Positions 19,401 through 28,332 of a stretch of 64,000 bases of DNA are shown piece by piece; the first letter of the stretch is position 1; each line of letters opens with the position of its first letter. The position numbers and the translations under genes were made by a program. The notes under the pieces are model-generated. The model did not search any database. It was not told the origin of the DNA and worked only from the letters and a program-made list of their open reading frames with translations. Source of the DNA: Halotia branconii CENA392 (lineage in GTDB: Bacteria > Cyanobacteriota > Cyanobacteriia > Cyanobacteriales > Nostocaceae); NCBI RefSeq assembly GCF_029953635.1, contig NZ_CP124544.1, positions 62,001-126,000 of the forward strand, read 5' to 3'.

Positions 19401-20825
19401 GGACGTTATTTACCCGATGGGAATATAGAGTTTTTAGGAAGAGAAGATTTTCAAGTGAAAATCAATGGTTATAGAATTGAACTTGGTGAAATTGAAGCCA
19501 TATTAAAACAGCATCCCACCGTCAAAGAAGCAGTAGTCACCACAGTAGAACAAACACAACAGTTAGTTGCTTATATCGTTAGCGATACACCAACTCCCAA
19601 TTTAGCAGAAGCTTACCAACCAACTCAACAACCAAGAGTATTAACCGATGCTGGAGAACGCATCGAATTTAAACTCCAACAACCAGGAATCCGCAAATCG
19701 AAATCATCGCCAATTACTATTAACTTACCCAAATCTGAACTTGAGCCAACAGCTTATCTCCAACGCCAAAGTTATAGACAATTTCTAACCCAAAAAATAT
19801 CCTTAGAACGATTTAGCAAATTTCTCAACTGTCTCCAACAAATGCAACTGGGTGATTATCCCCTTCCCAAATATCGCTATCCTTCTGCTGGGAGTCTTTA
19901 TCCTGTACAAACTTACTTATTCATCAAACCCAACAGCATCGAAACCCTTCCAGCAGGAATATATTATTATCATCCCAGCGACCACAATTTAATCTTACTC
20001 CACAGCACCAACGAAATAGACAGCAGCGTTTACCTTGAGAATCAAGTACTTTTTGAACAATCCGCCTTTACGATATATTTGATTGGGAAACTAAGTGCGA
20101 TCGCACCGATGTATGGAGAAATTGCTAGAGACTTCTGTCTTTTAGAAGCAGGACACATCGGACAATTACTCATGAACAGCGCACCGACTCAAGAAATTGG
20201 TCTTTGTCCCCTTGGTTATTTAGAATTTCCCCAAATTCAAGATTTATTTCAATTAAAAGCCAATCAAATTCTCCTTTATAGCTTTGTTGGTGGAAAAATA
20301 TACCCAACAGATTCTCAGCAATGGTCAATACTTAAAAATCCTCAAACCACCAAATCAAATTCTACCCAATTTAGAGAATATCTACAGCAGAAACTTCCAC
20401 AATACATGATACCTGCTGAATATATTTTCATTGACACCTTACCCCTAACCACCAACGGAAAAATAGATAGAAAAGCCTTACCAACTCCCAATCTCGCAAC
20501 AGCCACATCAGCAACTTTAGTTCCTCCGCAAACCCAAACCGAAAAAAAAATCGCCGAATTCATCCAACAACTGCTGCAAATTGAAGTAGTGGGAATACAG
20601 AATAATTTCTTTGAATTAGGAATAGATTCGCTCAAACTCGTGCAGTTGAAAAATCACTTACAAAATCAATTCCAAGTTAACATTCCCATGCGCCAATTAT
20701 TAGTGGAAACAACAAATATTCAACAACTAGCATTAGCCATTGACGAACAATTAATTATCGCCAAAATCACACAAAAACCCCTAACCACAGAACAAGACGA
20801 CGATAAAGAAATCATCCAAATTTGA
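13482..20825 (+). CDS. NRPS: TubC dock-C-A-PCP-Cy-A(Cys)-Ox-PCP
   Basis: A 2447-residue synthetase; start at 13482 (GGAGGGAG upstream, overlapping the ACP stop). Order by residue: TubC docking (1-53); C (about 60-500, HHIVIDG near 190); A1 (about 535-1045, YTSGSTGKSKG); PCP (GGHS near 1092); heterocyclization domain (about 1155-1570, DxxxxDxxS as D1276, D1281, S1284); A2 (from about 1615, YTSGSTGSPKG); an FMN oxidase of McbC/SagB nitroreductase type (about 2040-2285, YPSAGSLYPVQ) inserted before A10; PCP (GIDS near 2382); acidic tail DDDKEIIQI. By-eye specificity codes are DVGELVSIDK for A1, close to Orn, and DLYNLSLIWK for A2, the cysteine code. Expected step: isonitrile-acylated Orn/Lys joined to a thiazole. 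Confidence 0.93.
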   Translation: MNLVEFLTQLSQQNIELWVEDSKLRYRGRKEVLTSTVLNQIKQHKTEIIDLLRQGFHTSKSYPLTHGQQGLWFLYKLAPTSAAYNVAFTARICSHLNIPALQRAFQKLVNRHATLRTTFAQKDGEPFQQVDEYQEVDFENIDASVWNEDELKSQVIAAYQRPFNLEKGNLLRVNLFTCSDYNYVILLTIHHIVIDGFSLGIILDELRSLYEAENTGRVISLPAIKYQYQDFVQWQRNTLASSVGDELWNYWREQLAGELPILKLPTDRSRPPIQSYRGASHTFELNPELTSALRGMAKAQGATLYMTLLTAFQVLLYRLSGQEDIIVGAPIEGRSQPGFAETVGFFVNMLALRVNLAGNPTFSQLLTQARQTVLDAIAHQDYPSTLLIERSQLNRDPSLPGLFRVSFNLLKLSEIAQDYELSVSDKTKSRENWGGLTLEPFVIPQQEGQNDLVFDMMETTESLIGILRYNTDLFDATTITRIANHFQTLLTGIIANPQQQIASLPLLTEAEENHLLWEWNNNQVDYPQDRVTHQLFENCVNQQPNAVAVVFPNVETFHETSLQLTYQQLNSKANQLAHYLRSLGIGKNQLVGICVERSLEMIIALLGVLKAGGAYLPLDPAYPEERLSFMLRDSQVSILLTQQKLVASLAIEDLAVVCLDRDWEDISQESEENLVINTTSQDLAYVIYTSGSTGKSKGVAIAHRSLVNAFYAWEKAYQLQSLTSHLQMASFAFDVFSGDVIRALCSGAKLVLCPREWLLEPDKLYKLMLVEKIDSAEFVPAVLRNLVEYLQRTQQNLNFMKLLVVGSDSLYVQEYQEFQRFCGEQTRLINSYGVTEACIDSTYFELGIEKLGSGLVPIGRPFANTQVYILDRYLQLVPIGVAGELYIGGAGLAQGYLNRPDLTKEKFIPNPFVQTRLIASLHTPIFYKTGDLARYLPDGNIELLGRIDDQVKIRGFRIELGEIEAVLSSHPQVQAAVVMLRELQTDNKSIVAYIVSGQQSLTTSELRNFLKQKLPDYMIPSAIAILETLPLTPNGKVDRRALPIPDMEQSREIDFVPPRTPTEEAIANIIAAVLGLTQVGIHDNFFELGGHSLLATQVIARLQQTLNIELPLRSLLASPTVAGLSEAVTSSTKTESSVNLPTIVPNPQQLYQPFPLTDIQQAYWLGRNEAFELGNIAAHGYLELDCHHLDLTRLNQAWQQLILRHDMLRAVILPDGQQQILSTVPAYEIEVLDLQNLEVMREQMSHEVLPAEQWPLFRIRATPIDEQRTRLHLSFDALIADAWSVFMLMREWLDLYNNSEFVLPPLELSFRDYVLGESTLKNTPQYQRSQEYWFNRLDTLPPAPELPLAKNPNSITNPRFQRRSSQLSPEQWRKLQNRAQQFHLTPSGVLLAAFAEVLSQWSRNPKFTINLTLFKRLPLHPQVNEIVGDFTSLTLLEVDRSIPQSFSNHAQQLQQQLWQDLDHGYISGLQVQRELSRQRQSYQFMPVIFTSTLGLESLGQDTSILSQLGELVYSISQTPQVWLDNQLREQNGTLIFNWDAVEELFPAGLLDEMFAAYCDLLQQLITSDAIWSKIQRELPQPTIANYPTADISEETLHSLFIKQVQIQADSLAVITPERTLTYQELYQHALQLASQLRELGASNNNAIAVVMEKGWEQVVAVLGILIAGAAYLPIDPELPAERQWYLLTQGQVKFIVTQPHLHLSLPSGVQQVCVESQLRGDGKDIKLVQTPDDLAYIIYTSGSTGSPKGVMINHRGAVNTILDINRRFGVRSSDRILALSALNFDLSVYDIFGILAAGGTIVIPSAEQTKDPAHWLELIVSQQITLWNSVPALMQMLVEYLTNQPQQPSSLRLALLSGDWLPLNLPNQIQTLWSNIQVVSLGGATEASIWSIYYPITQVDPNWKSIPYGKPLDNQQVYVFNHNLQQTPVWVTGQLYIGGIGLAKGYWKDEQKTNASFITHPVTKEKLYKTGDLGRYLPDGNIEFLGREDFQVKINGYRIELGEIEAILKQHPTVKEAVVTTVEQTQQLVAYIVSDTPTPNLAEAYQPTQQPRVLTDAGERIEFKLQQPGIRKSKSSPITINLPKSELEPTAYLQRQSYRQFLTQKISLERFSKFLNCLQQMQLGDYPLPKYRYPSAGSLYPVQTYLFIKPNSIETLPAGIYYYHPSDHNLILLHSTNEIDSSVYLENQVLFEQSAFTIYLIGKLSAIAPMYGEIARDFCLLEAGHIGQLLMNSAPTQEIGLCPLGYLEFPQIQDLFQLKANQILLYSFVGGKIYPTDSQQWSILKNPQTTKSNSTQFREYLQQKLPQYMIPAEYIFIDTLPLTTNGKIDRKALPTPNLATATSATLVPPQTQTEKKIAEFIQQLLQIEVVGIQNNFFELGIDSLKLVQLKNHLQNQFQVNIPMRQLLVETTNIQQLALAIDEQLIIAKITQKPLTTEQDDDKEIIQI

Positions 20826-21045
20826 ATGTATTCCGCATAGACCTCTTGCAAAATTTCTTTATTTTGTCTTCTTCTTTGCGCCTTTGCGTGAGATAAAAAT
20901 AGTATGGTTCATTTACCTGAAAATTGCTGTAAATGAGGTACAAATTTTTGAAACGCAAAGAACGCAAAGTTAAGAAAATTAAAGAGGGTTTTTGCATTAT
21001 CAAGTGAATATTATTATCCGTGCCATCGGTGTTCGTTAATCAAAA
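20826..21045. other. NRPS intergenic spacer
   Basis: A 220-bp gap between the two synthetase genes without a gene. It contains ACCTCTTGCAAAA, a motif common in dispersed cyanobacterial repeats, and A/T-rich text with AACGCAAAGAACGCAAAG. No convincing terminator or promoter was recognised. Confidence 0.4.
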
Positions 21046-22328
21046 ATGAAGAAAAACATTATGAACAAAAACCAACTTTTAATCGAACTCGAAAAACGAG
21101 GAATCAAACTCTGGTTAGAAAGTGACCTATTAAACATCGAAGCACCAAAAGGAACATTAACACCAGAACTACGCGATTCTCTCAAAGAACATAAACCAGA
21201 AATTATCAAACTCCTAAATCTCAACAATATCAAAACAACCTCCCTACCAATTATTAAACCAAATCCTCAACAACTTCACCAACCATTTCCCCTCACCGAC
21301 ATTCAACAAGCGCATTGGTTGGGACGCAATCAAGTATTTGAATTAAGCCATGTCAGCAATCATGTTTACATAGAATTTGAGACTAATAATTTAGACATAT
21401 CCCGCCTGACAGCAGCTTGGCAAAAACTCATTCAACGTCATGATATGCTACGAGCGATAGTATTACCCACGGGAGAGCAACAAATCTTAGATCAAGTTCC
21501 CAATTATCAAATTACTATCCTAGATTTACAAGAATCAGAAACCCAAAAACTCGAAACTGAATTAATAGCAATCCGCGAAAAACTATCTCAACAAAACTCA
21601 CCTTCACATCAATGGCCTTGGTTTGATATTCGAGCCACTTATTTAAATCAAGAACAAATTCGGCTACATCTCAGCATGGATTTATTACTGATAGATGCTG
21701 CGAGTATTCGGATTTTATTTCACGAATGGAATCAACTTTATCAAAATCTCGAATTATCATTACCACCATTAGAACTATCATTTCGAGATTATGTCATTGC
21801 TAAAAATTCTCTCCAAGACTCAGAATTAGTCAAGCGATCGCAAACTTACTGGTTCAATCGTTTAGATACTCTCCCACCAGCACCGGAACTACCTCTAGCT
21901 TGTTTTCCTAGTGAATTAAAAGAGTATACATTCAAACGCTATGCTGGAAAACTAGAACCCCATATATGGCAAAGATTAAAACAGCGCGGTCAAAAAGCTG
22001 GTTTAACTCCTTCTATCATTTTGTTAACCGCTTTTACAGAAATTCTAACTTTGTGGAGTAAAAATCCTTCCTTTACTCTCAATTTAACTGTCCTAGAACG
22101 TCTACCACTCCATCCTCAAATCAATCAAATTATTGGCGATTTTACCAACACAAATCTCTTAGCAATAGACAATTCATCCCCAAATACATTTACAAATCTA
22201 GCTCTAAAAATACAACAACAATTACTCCAAGATTTAGACCATATTTATATTAGTGGAGTAGAAGTATTGCGGAAATTGCTCAATCAAAAGCAAACAGAAT
22301 TGACCGCAGCTATGCCTATAGTATTTAG
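21046..22328 (+). pseudogene. NRPS 5' part: TubC dock and Cy domain, split by IS
   Basis: Codons 1-428 of the second synthetase. A TubC-type docking domain (about 1-58) is followed by a heterocyclization domain from FPLTDIQQAHWLGR (about residue 81) with DxxxxDxxS as D212, D217 and S220. Residue 428 is cut by the IS701-type element and the frame stops at 22338 inside it. Removing the element and one TTAG copy joins MPIVFS directly to SVLGLGNF, matching the equivalent stretch of the upstream Cy domain. The rebuilt protein is 1389 residues. Alternative start ATG at 21061. Confidence 0.9.
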
Positions 22329-23688
22329 CGGGACTTAAGGAAAAATCAAGCCCAAATAAAGCCGAAACTGGCTTTATGAGCGGCAAATACGTCACGATTA
22401 ACAGTCAACCACTCAATAAATCGGAAAGAAATAGCAGTTCTAAAGGCTTCTAAAGCCTCAGTAAAAGTGTTCAACGGTTTAGTTGCCCACCTACGTCTAA
22501 AACCACCAGTCAACTGATGCCAAAGGACAAAAGTATAGGCACAAAATACCAAGATAAAATGTCGCATGAGACTGGTTTTATCTCGGACTTGATATTCTTT
22601 CAATCCTAAAAAACCCTTGGCTTCTCTATAAAAGACCTCTACCCAATTGCGTTGAGAATAGGTGTTTACTATCCATTCTGAAGTTACAACAGATGTAGAA
22701 ACATTGGTAATAAAGTAGTCGATATCTGTGGCATCAGAAAAAGTAGCAGCATTCATGACGATAGCTATACTTCGTTTACCTTCCAGACGTGATATCTCTA
22801 CTTCAAAAGTTGCTACCCATACTTTTCTAGGTTTATCTAAATTGAGTTGAGTTTCGCTAAAAGCCTCTTGGGGTATAGACTTTGCTAACTCATCTATCCT
22901 AATTGTTCGTTGATTATTCTCTTGCTCACTAATTGTGACTTTCCGATTTTTGGCTATTCCTCCTAAATACTTTAATTTGCGATTTTCTAGTTCTAATAGG
23001 AATGATGTATTGTTACCATATCCGGCATCTACAATCACTATTCCTGGTTGATATCCTCGCTCTCTTGTTTGGTCTATTAACTTAATTGCTATCTCTGTTT
23101 TTTTCTCAAATAGAGGGTCTTGTTTTCCTTCGGGTAATGAATCAGCGTGTTGATATAACTCTATATCTAATGGTAGGCTTTTTCTCCCATCATATAAATG
23201 AGTTGTTACCACCACTATTCCATTATCTGTCTTGCCAATTTCTCCGATATATTGTCTTCCCACACCTTCGGTAAAGTTACCACTTTTCCTATGCCCTGAA
23301 TCATCAATTATCAAGCTAAATCCCCTACTGATTTTAGTCTGACTACACTTGTTCATTACCTCTAAGCGTCGTTCATTCACCTTTGTGGCCGACCAAGGGG
23401 AATCTGTCAAAAAGTGGTGTAATCGGTGGTAATTTACTCCTACGGCATTTTCTGCGAGCTGGAACAAGTTTTTCCGTTCGCTTTCTCCTAACAACCCCCC
23501 TAAATAATGTCTAAACTCCCTTTTTTGCGCTTTATGACCAAATACATCGTCAAACCTTTGACACCATTTTTCAAAGCATGGGGGCATAGCTGTGGGAGTT
23601 GTCTCTTTCATGGGGGTTAGTTTGACGTAAAACCTATGCTAATTCTGCATTATAGCCTTTTTTATTCTCTTTTTTTGCCTAAGTCCCG
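22329..23688 (-). mobile_element. IS701-family insertion sequence (1360 bp)
   Basis: Imperfect terminal inverted repeats start CGGGACTTA at both ends, and the element is flanked by a TTAG direct duplication (22325-22328 and 23689-23692). A 4-bp YTAR target is characteristic of IS701. It carries one intact transposase gene read against the NRPS. Intact ends and a frame-perfect host gene imply a young insertion. Confidence 0.92.
22346..23611 (-). CDS. IS701-family transposase
   Basis: A 421-residue DDE transposase. The acidic triad is visible in SLIIDDSGHRKSG, GIVIVDAGYGN and the VFYREAKGFLGLKEYQ block. N-terminal MPPCFEKWCQRFDDVF is typical of the family. It fills the element nearly end to end with no frameshift or stop, so it should be functional. 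Confidence 0.92.
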   Translation of the reverse strand: MKETTPTAMPPCFEKWCQRFDDVFGHKAQKREFRHYLGGLLGESERKNLFQLAENAVGVNYHRLHHFLTDSPWSATKVNERRLEVMNKCSQTKISRGFSLIIDDSGHRKSGNFTEGVGRQYIGEIGKTDNGIVVVTTHLYDGRKSLPLDIELYQHADSLPEGKQDPLFEKKTEIAIKLIDQTRERGYQPGIVIVDAGYGNNTSFLLELENRKLKYLGGIAKNRKVTISEQENNQRTIRIDELAKSIPQEAFSETQLNLDKPRKVWVATFEVEISRLEGKRSIAIVMNAATFSDATDIDYFITNVSTSVVTSEWIVNTYSQRNWVEVFYREAKGFLGLKEYQVRDKTSLMRHFILVFCAYTFVLWHQLTGGFRRRWATKPLNTFTEALEAFRTAISFRFIEWLTVNRDVFAAHKASFGFIWA

Positions 23689-23692
23689 TTAG

Positions 23693-26579
23693 TAGTGTGT
23701 TAGGTTTGGGTAATTTTTCTCAAGCAGATTTAGAATATAACTTTTTAGGAGAGGTGGTGTATGGTATTAGCCAAACCCCGCAAGTTTCCTTAGAACATCA
23801 AGTTGCAGAACACAACGGAAGCTTAATTTTTAACTGGGATGCAGTAGAAGCACTCTTCCCTATAGGGATGTTGGATGAAATGTTTACAGTTTACTGCAAT
23901 TTGCTGGAGCGTTTAGCCCAGGAAGATGAATTGTGGACAGTACCCATAGAATTATTAACATCAATCCCAATTCATCCTCATCCACCAATCCCGCAAACAG
24001 CTTTACTCCACACTTTGTTTTTTGCACAAGTATCTCAACGTCCACAACAACAAGCTGTAATTAGCAGCGATCGCATTCTCACCTATCAAGAGTTAAGCGA
24101 TCGCGTCACTGAATTAGCACGACAACTAGGCGATCGTTCTGAAGTGGCGATCGCTATCATTATGGAAAAAGGCTGGAAACAGGTTGTTGCTGCTTTGGCT
24201 ATCCTTGCTACTGGTGGTATCTATGTCCCCATCGATCCAGGATTACCCAAGGAACGTATATGGTATTGTTTACAACAAGCACAAGTCAAACTGATACTAA
24301 CTGAAACTAGCCTTGTTCATAGTCTGGAATATCCAGAGAACATCCCAACTTTGTGTATAGATTCATTACAAACTTCACCATCTCAACAGCCATTCCAGCA
24401 AATCCCAAAACCCACAGACTTAGCCTATATCATCTACACCTCTGGTTCTACAGGAACACCCAAAGGTGTGATGATTACGCATGAAAGTGCAGTCAACACG
24501 ATTTTAGATATCAACGAACGCTTTCGGATCGATTCAGGCGATCGCATCTTAGCTATTTCTGCTTTCAGCTTTGACCTCTCAGTTTACGACATCTTCGGCA
24601 CTTTAGCAGCAGGAGGAACAATAGTCATTCCTGATGCTGCAAACATTAAAGAACCATCTCATTGGAGTGAATTAATTGCCAAACACCAAATCACAATTTG
24701 GAACTCAGTTCCCGCTTTCATGCAGATGTTAATTGAGTATAATTTAAATCATTCTCAAGTTATATTTAATACTTTCAGACTAGTTTTATTGAGTGGTGAT
24801 TGGATACCCTTGAATTTACCTGCTCAAATCCAAAAATTATCTCCACAAGCCGAAATCATTAGTTTAGGAGGAGCAACAGAAGCCGCTATCTGGTCAATTT
24901 ATTATCCAATTACCCAACTTGACCCCAACTGGAAAAGTATTCCCTACGGAAAACCACTTAAAAATCAATATATTTATGTTTTAAATACATCTATGAAAAA
25001 ATGTCCTGTTTGGGTGACAGGAGAATTATATATTGGGGGAATGGGATTAGCAAAAGGTTATTGGCAAGACGAAGAAAAAACAAATGCTAGTTTTATTATT
25101 CATTCAGTTACCAAAGAAAAATTATATAAAACAGGTGATTTGGGACGTTATTTACCCGACGGCAATATTGAATTTTTAGGAAGAGAAGATTTTCAAGTTA
25201 AAATCAATGGTTATCGCATTGAACTCGGTGAAATTGAAGCCACATTAAAACAGCATCCCACCGTTAAAGAAGTTGTAGTTACAACAATCTCAAAAACACA
25301 ACAACTAATCGCTTACATTGTTCTACAACTAGAGTTAAACATCACTACTCAAGAAATACGTTCTTTTCTCCAAACCAAATTACCAGCATACATGATCCCC
25401 TCTAATTTTGTGCTGTTAGCATCTTTCCCGCTCACAGAAAATGGTAAAGTGGATCGTCAGGCGCTATCTATTCCTAAAGGTACGCAACCAGAATTAACAC
25501 AAACTTTTACCCCGCCTCGTAACCAAGTAGAAGAACTATTAATTACAACTTGGATGGAATTATTTCAACTTCAGCAAATTAGCATTTATGACAACTTCTT
25601 TGCATTGGGTGGACACTCATTTTTAGCACTACAATTAATATCCAAAATTAATCATAAATTTCAGACCAATATACCTCTCAGTACGCTTTTTTATTATCCC
25701 ACTGTAGCAGAATTAGGAAATTCTCTCATCCAAAATCATCACACTTCGTTAATACCTATAACTTTAATCCCCATTCAACCACAGGGAACTCAACCACCAT
25801 TATTCTGTATTCATCCCATAGGAGGACAAGTAATGGTGTATCAACATCTTGCCACCTGTTTAGGAACAGATCAACCTGTATACGCTCTCCAGTCTCGCGC
25901 TCTCAACAACTCACTTGATGAGCATAATAGCATTGAAAATATGGCTGTCGAATACGCCAAAATCATTCGCCAACATCAACCTCATGGTTCTTATCATCTC
26001 ATGGGTTGGTCTATGGGTGGAGTCATTGCTGTTAGTGTTACCAAAGAATTAGAACAGCAAGGATGTAAAGTTGATTTTCTTGGACTTGTAGATGCATTCT
26101 TATTTCCAGATAGTACACCAACTTTTACACCCAATCCTTTATATGAATTAGCATTAGTGTTTGGTGGTACTTTTGTAGATGCTTTGATGACGCTAGATAC
26201 TGTTCAACAACAGCAACTACGAGAGCAACTCATAAATTTAATTTCTGTTGAACGTCTGCAATTAATGATGAATTGGGGAAAATCACAAAATTTACTTCCA
26301 AAAGAACTATCAGAAGTATCAATTGAAATATTGCAAAAACAACTAGAATTAACCGAAATTCACCAAAAACTCTTAAAAAACCACCAACCACCTCAAATCC
26401 AAGCTCAAATCTCCATCTGGTGGGCTGCACAACAACTCACACCTAAGTTAACCCGTAGCAACTGGAGTCAATATACTATCAACGCAACTTACACAAAAAT
26501 CTTAGATGGCAACCATTTTACCATCATGCTTCCCCCCTGCACTACAATACTCGCCCAGCAATTACAAGAGTACATTTAA
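23693..26579 (+). pseudogene. NRPS 3' part: Cy remainder-A(Cys)-PCP-TE
   Basis: Continuation of the split synthetase; an open frame exists from a GTG at 23697. It holds the rest of the Cy domain, an adenylation domain (YTSGSTGTPKG; by-eye code DLYNLSLIWK, cysteine), a PCP (ALGGHS) and a type I thioesterase with GWSMGG (nucleophile Ser at about 26010), the aspartate of VDAFLFPDS and a terminal GNHF histidine. It would add the second cysteine, close it to a thiazoline and release the chain by hydrolysis or cyclisation. No Ox domain is present, so this ring stays reduced. With the Cy domain cut, normal function is unlikely unless the two halves are made separately and reassemble. Confidence 0.9.
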
Positions 26580-26609
26580 TTACATACCAGGCTTGTTTAT
26601 TGAGATTGG

Positions 26610-27209
26610 ATGGATGTATGGGATGGAGAAGTTGGGTTAGCGACTGACCCAGAAGTGTTGAATGTTAAGAAAAATCCGATAAAAATAGCTAGAACTAGCC
26701 CTTTCAAGGTGTTGTGTAATGGACTGATTTGTAGTTTCGTAAAAAGAGGTGCAAATCTGTTGGGTGGGAAAAAAATGTTACTAGGGCAGGTGTTTGAGCG
26801 TTTTGTAAAAGAAAGTCCAGTATCCGTGATGGTTCGTGGGCTTTTAGAGAAAGCATTATGTCCCCAAATCCTGGATGAACTATTTGAACGTAGTGCCAAA
26901 ACCCAGTACACTCGTGAGCTATTATTCTCTACGGTAGTTAATTTGATGAGCCTTGTCGTCTGTGGAGTTCATCCATCAGTACACGCAGCACACCAAGCAT
27001 CAGTTGAAGAAATAGGTGTTTCAGTGACTTCGGTCTACAACAAAATCAATGGCATCGAACCGAGTACTAGTGGTGAACTAGTCAGAGAGGTTGCTGGTCA
27101 AATGGAAGCTAAGATTCGACACCTCAATGCAACAATACCTGATTTGCTACCAGGATATCGAGTAAAAATTATTGATGGGAATGCGATCGCTAGTTACCAG
27201 AGGCGTTAA
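26610..27209 (+). pseudogene. Truncated IS4-type transposase (N-terminal half)
   Basis: About 200 residues of an IS4-type transposase ending just after the first catalytic block LLPGYRVKIIDGN. The frame breaks at SYQRR, where one missing T would restore QRRLK; the rest of the protein is gone. It begins about 30 bp after the NRPS stop and marks the start of a transposon graveyard. Confidence 0.75.
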
Positions 27210-27224
27210 AAACAGATAATTTAC

Positions 27225-27881
27225 TTGACTGTGTTTAGGGTTCGGACAATCAGAGTAATTACTAAACCATCAACCGCTAAATGTGACTTGAACACTTATA
27301 CTCTGTTTCTATTGGCAAAATTCAAGTATCCAGGTTGCACACGTCTGGCAGAGATAATGGAAAATTTATCTCATGATAGCGTCAATAGATTTTTGCTACG
27401 TGAACGGTATGAACCCAAGGACTTATTTGAAGAAATCAAGCCCAATATCAATCTAGTTGGAGGTACATTAAGCGGAGATGATACGGTAATTGATAAACCT
27501 CATAGTGACCTCCAATTGACAGAATTAATTGGTTATTACTATTCAGGTAGACATCATCGTGCCGTCAAGGGAGTTCAGTTAATTACCTTGTATTACACCG
27601 AATTATCAGGTAAATCTATACCTGTAAATTATCGCATTTATAACAAACAAGACCAGAAGACTAAAAATGATTATTTACGAGAAATGATTACTGAGGTAAT
27701 GGATTGGGGTTTAAAGTCTAAAAATGTGACTACTGACGCTTGGTATTCCAGTAAAGAAAACCTGAAGTTACTGAAAAACAAGGGACTAGGGTTTTTAACT
27801 GGTGTGGCTAAAAATCGCTCATGCTCGGTTAACCAAGGTTTAATTTCGTTTTTTTTAAATAGGAGCGAACAGTTTCTTTAA
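27225..27881 (+). pseudogene. Truncated IS701-type transposase (second kind)
   Basis: The frame from VITKPSTAKCDLNTYTLF (about 27258) through GDDTVIDKPHSDL and TTDAWYSS to GVAKNRSCSVN is the N-terminal half of a second, different IS701-type transposase. The C-terminal half with the last catalytic residue is missing and replaced by unrelated residues after about 27838. Confidence 0.8.
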
Positions 27882-28205
27882 AAACCGAATCTACTATATT
27901 TAAACTCACCATACGCTCTGCTAATAGTTTCATCGTCCAACGATTTCTTCCTTCTGGTGCATCAGAGCAAGCTGTCGCAATCAGAAATGCTTCTTGTTGA
28001 CCATCTAATTTTCTTTGTTTTGGCGGATGAGGGCGGTCTTGCACCGCTAATTCAATGCCCCCTTCTACATATCTGGCACGGGTACGCTCTACGGTTGAAA
28101 CGTTTACTCTTAAATATTGTGCGATCGCTTTATCAATTTCTCCCTCCCAGTCCATCAACAGTATATGGGCGCGAGTTATACTCCTTGCTTTACTCTTGCC
28201 TGTTT
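27829..28205 (-). pseudogene. Truncated IS630-type transposase (HTH part)
   Basis: The minus strand encodes the helix-turn-helix portion of an IS630-type transposase: KARSITRAHILL, VNVSTVERTRARYVEGG and the DRPHPPKQRKLD linker, then RWTMKLLAERMV. Coding text can be followed to about 28205, beyond the first ATG (28158). The DDE portion is absent. Confidence 0.75.
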
Positions 28206-28306
28206 TGATTAGCGATCGCTACCCTTTACAAAATTTATTAGCAGCGGTAGAACAAGCGATCGCTCCGACATCAGAAACCTACAAGATATTAATTTATCCC
28301 CAGTGA
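28206..28306 (+). pseudogene. C-terminal remnant of a host gene
   Basis: Thirty-odd in-frame residues beginning LISDRYPLQNLLAAVEQ and ending IYPQ before TGA abut the IS630 fragment. The style, with HIP1 sites and an IYPQ ending, resembles the end of a zinc-type medium-chain dehydrogenase, but this is tentative. The upstream part was lost to insertions or deletion. Confidence 0.45.
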
Positions 28307-28332
28307 TAGGATTTAGGTTTCCGAGGTTATGT

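Noticed and set aside
26597..26911. Minus-strand 104-residue frame
   Set aside because: Antisense to a recognisable transposase fragment.
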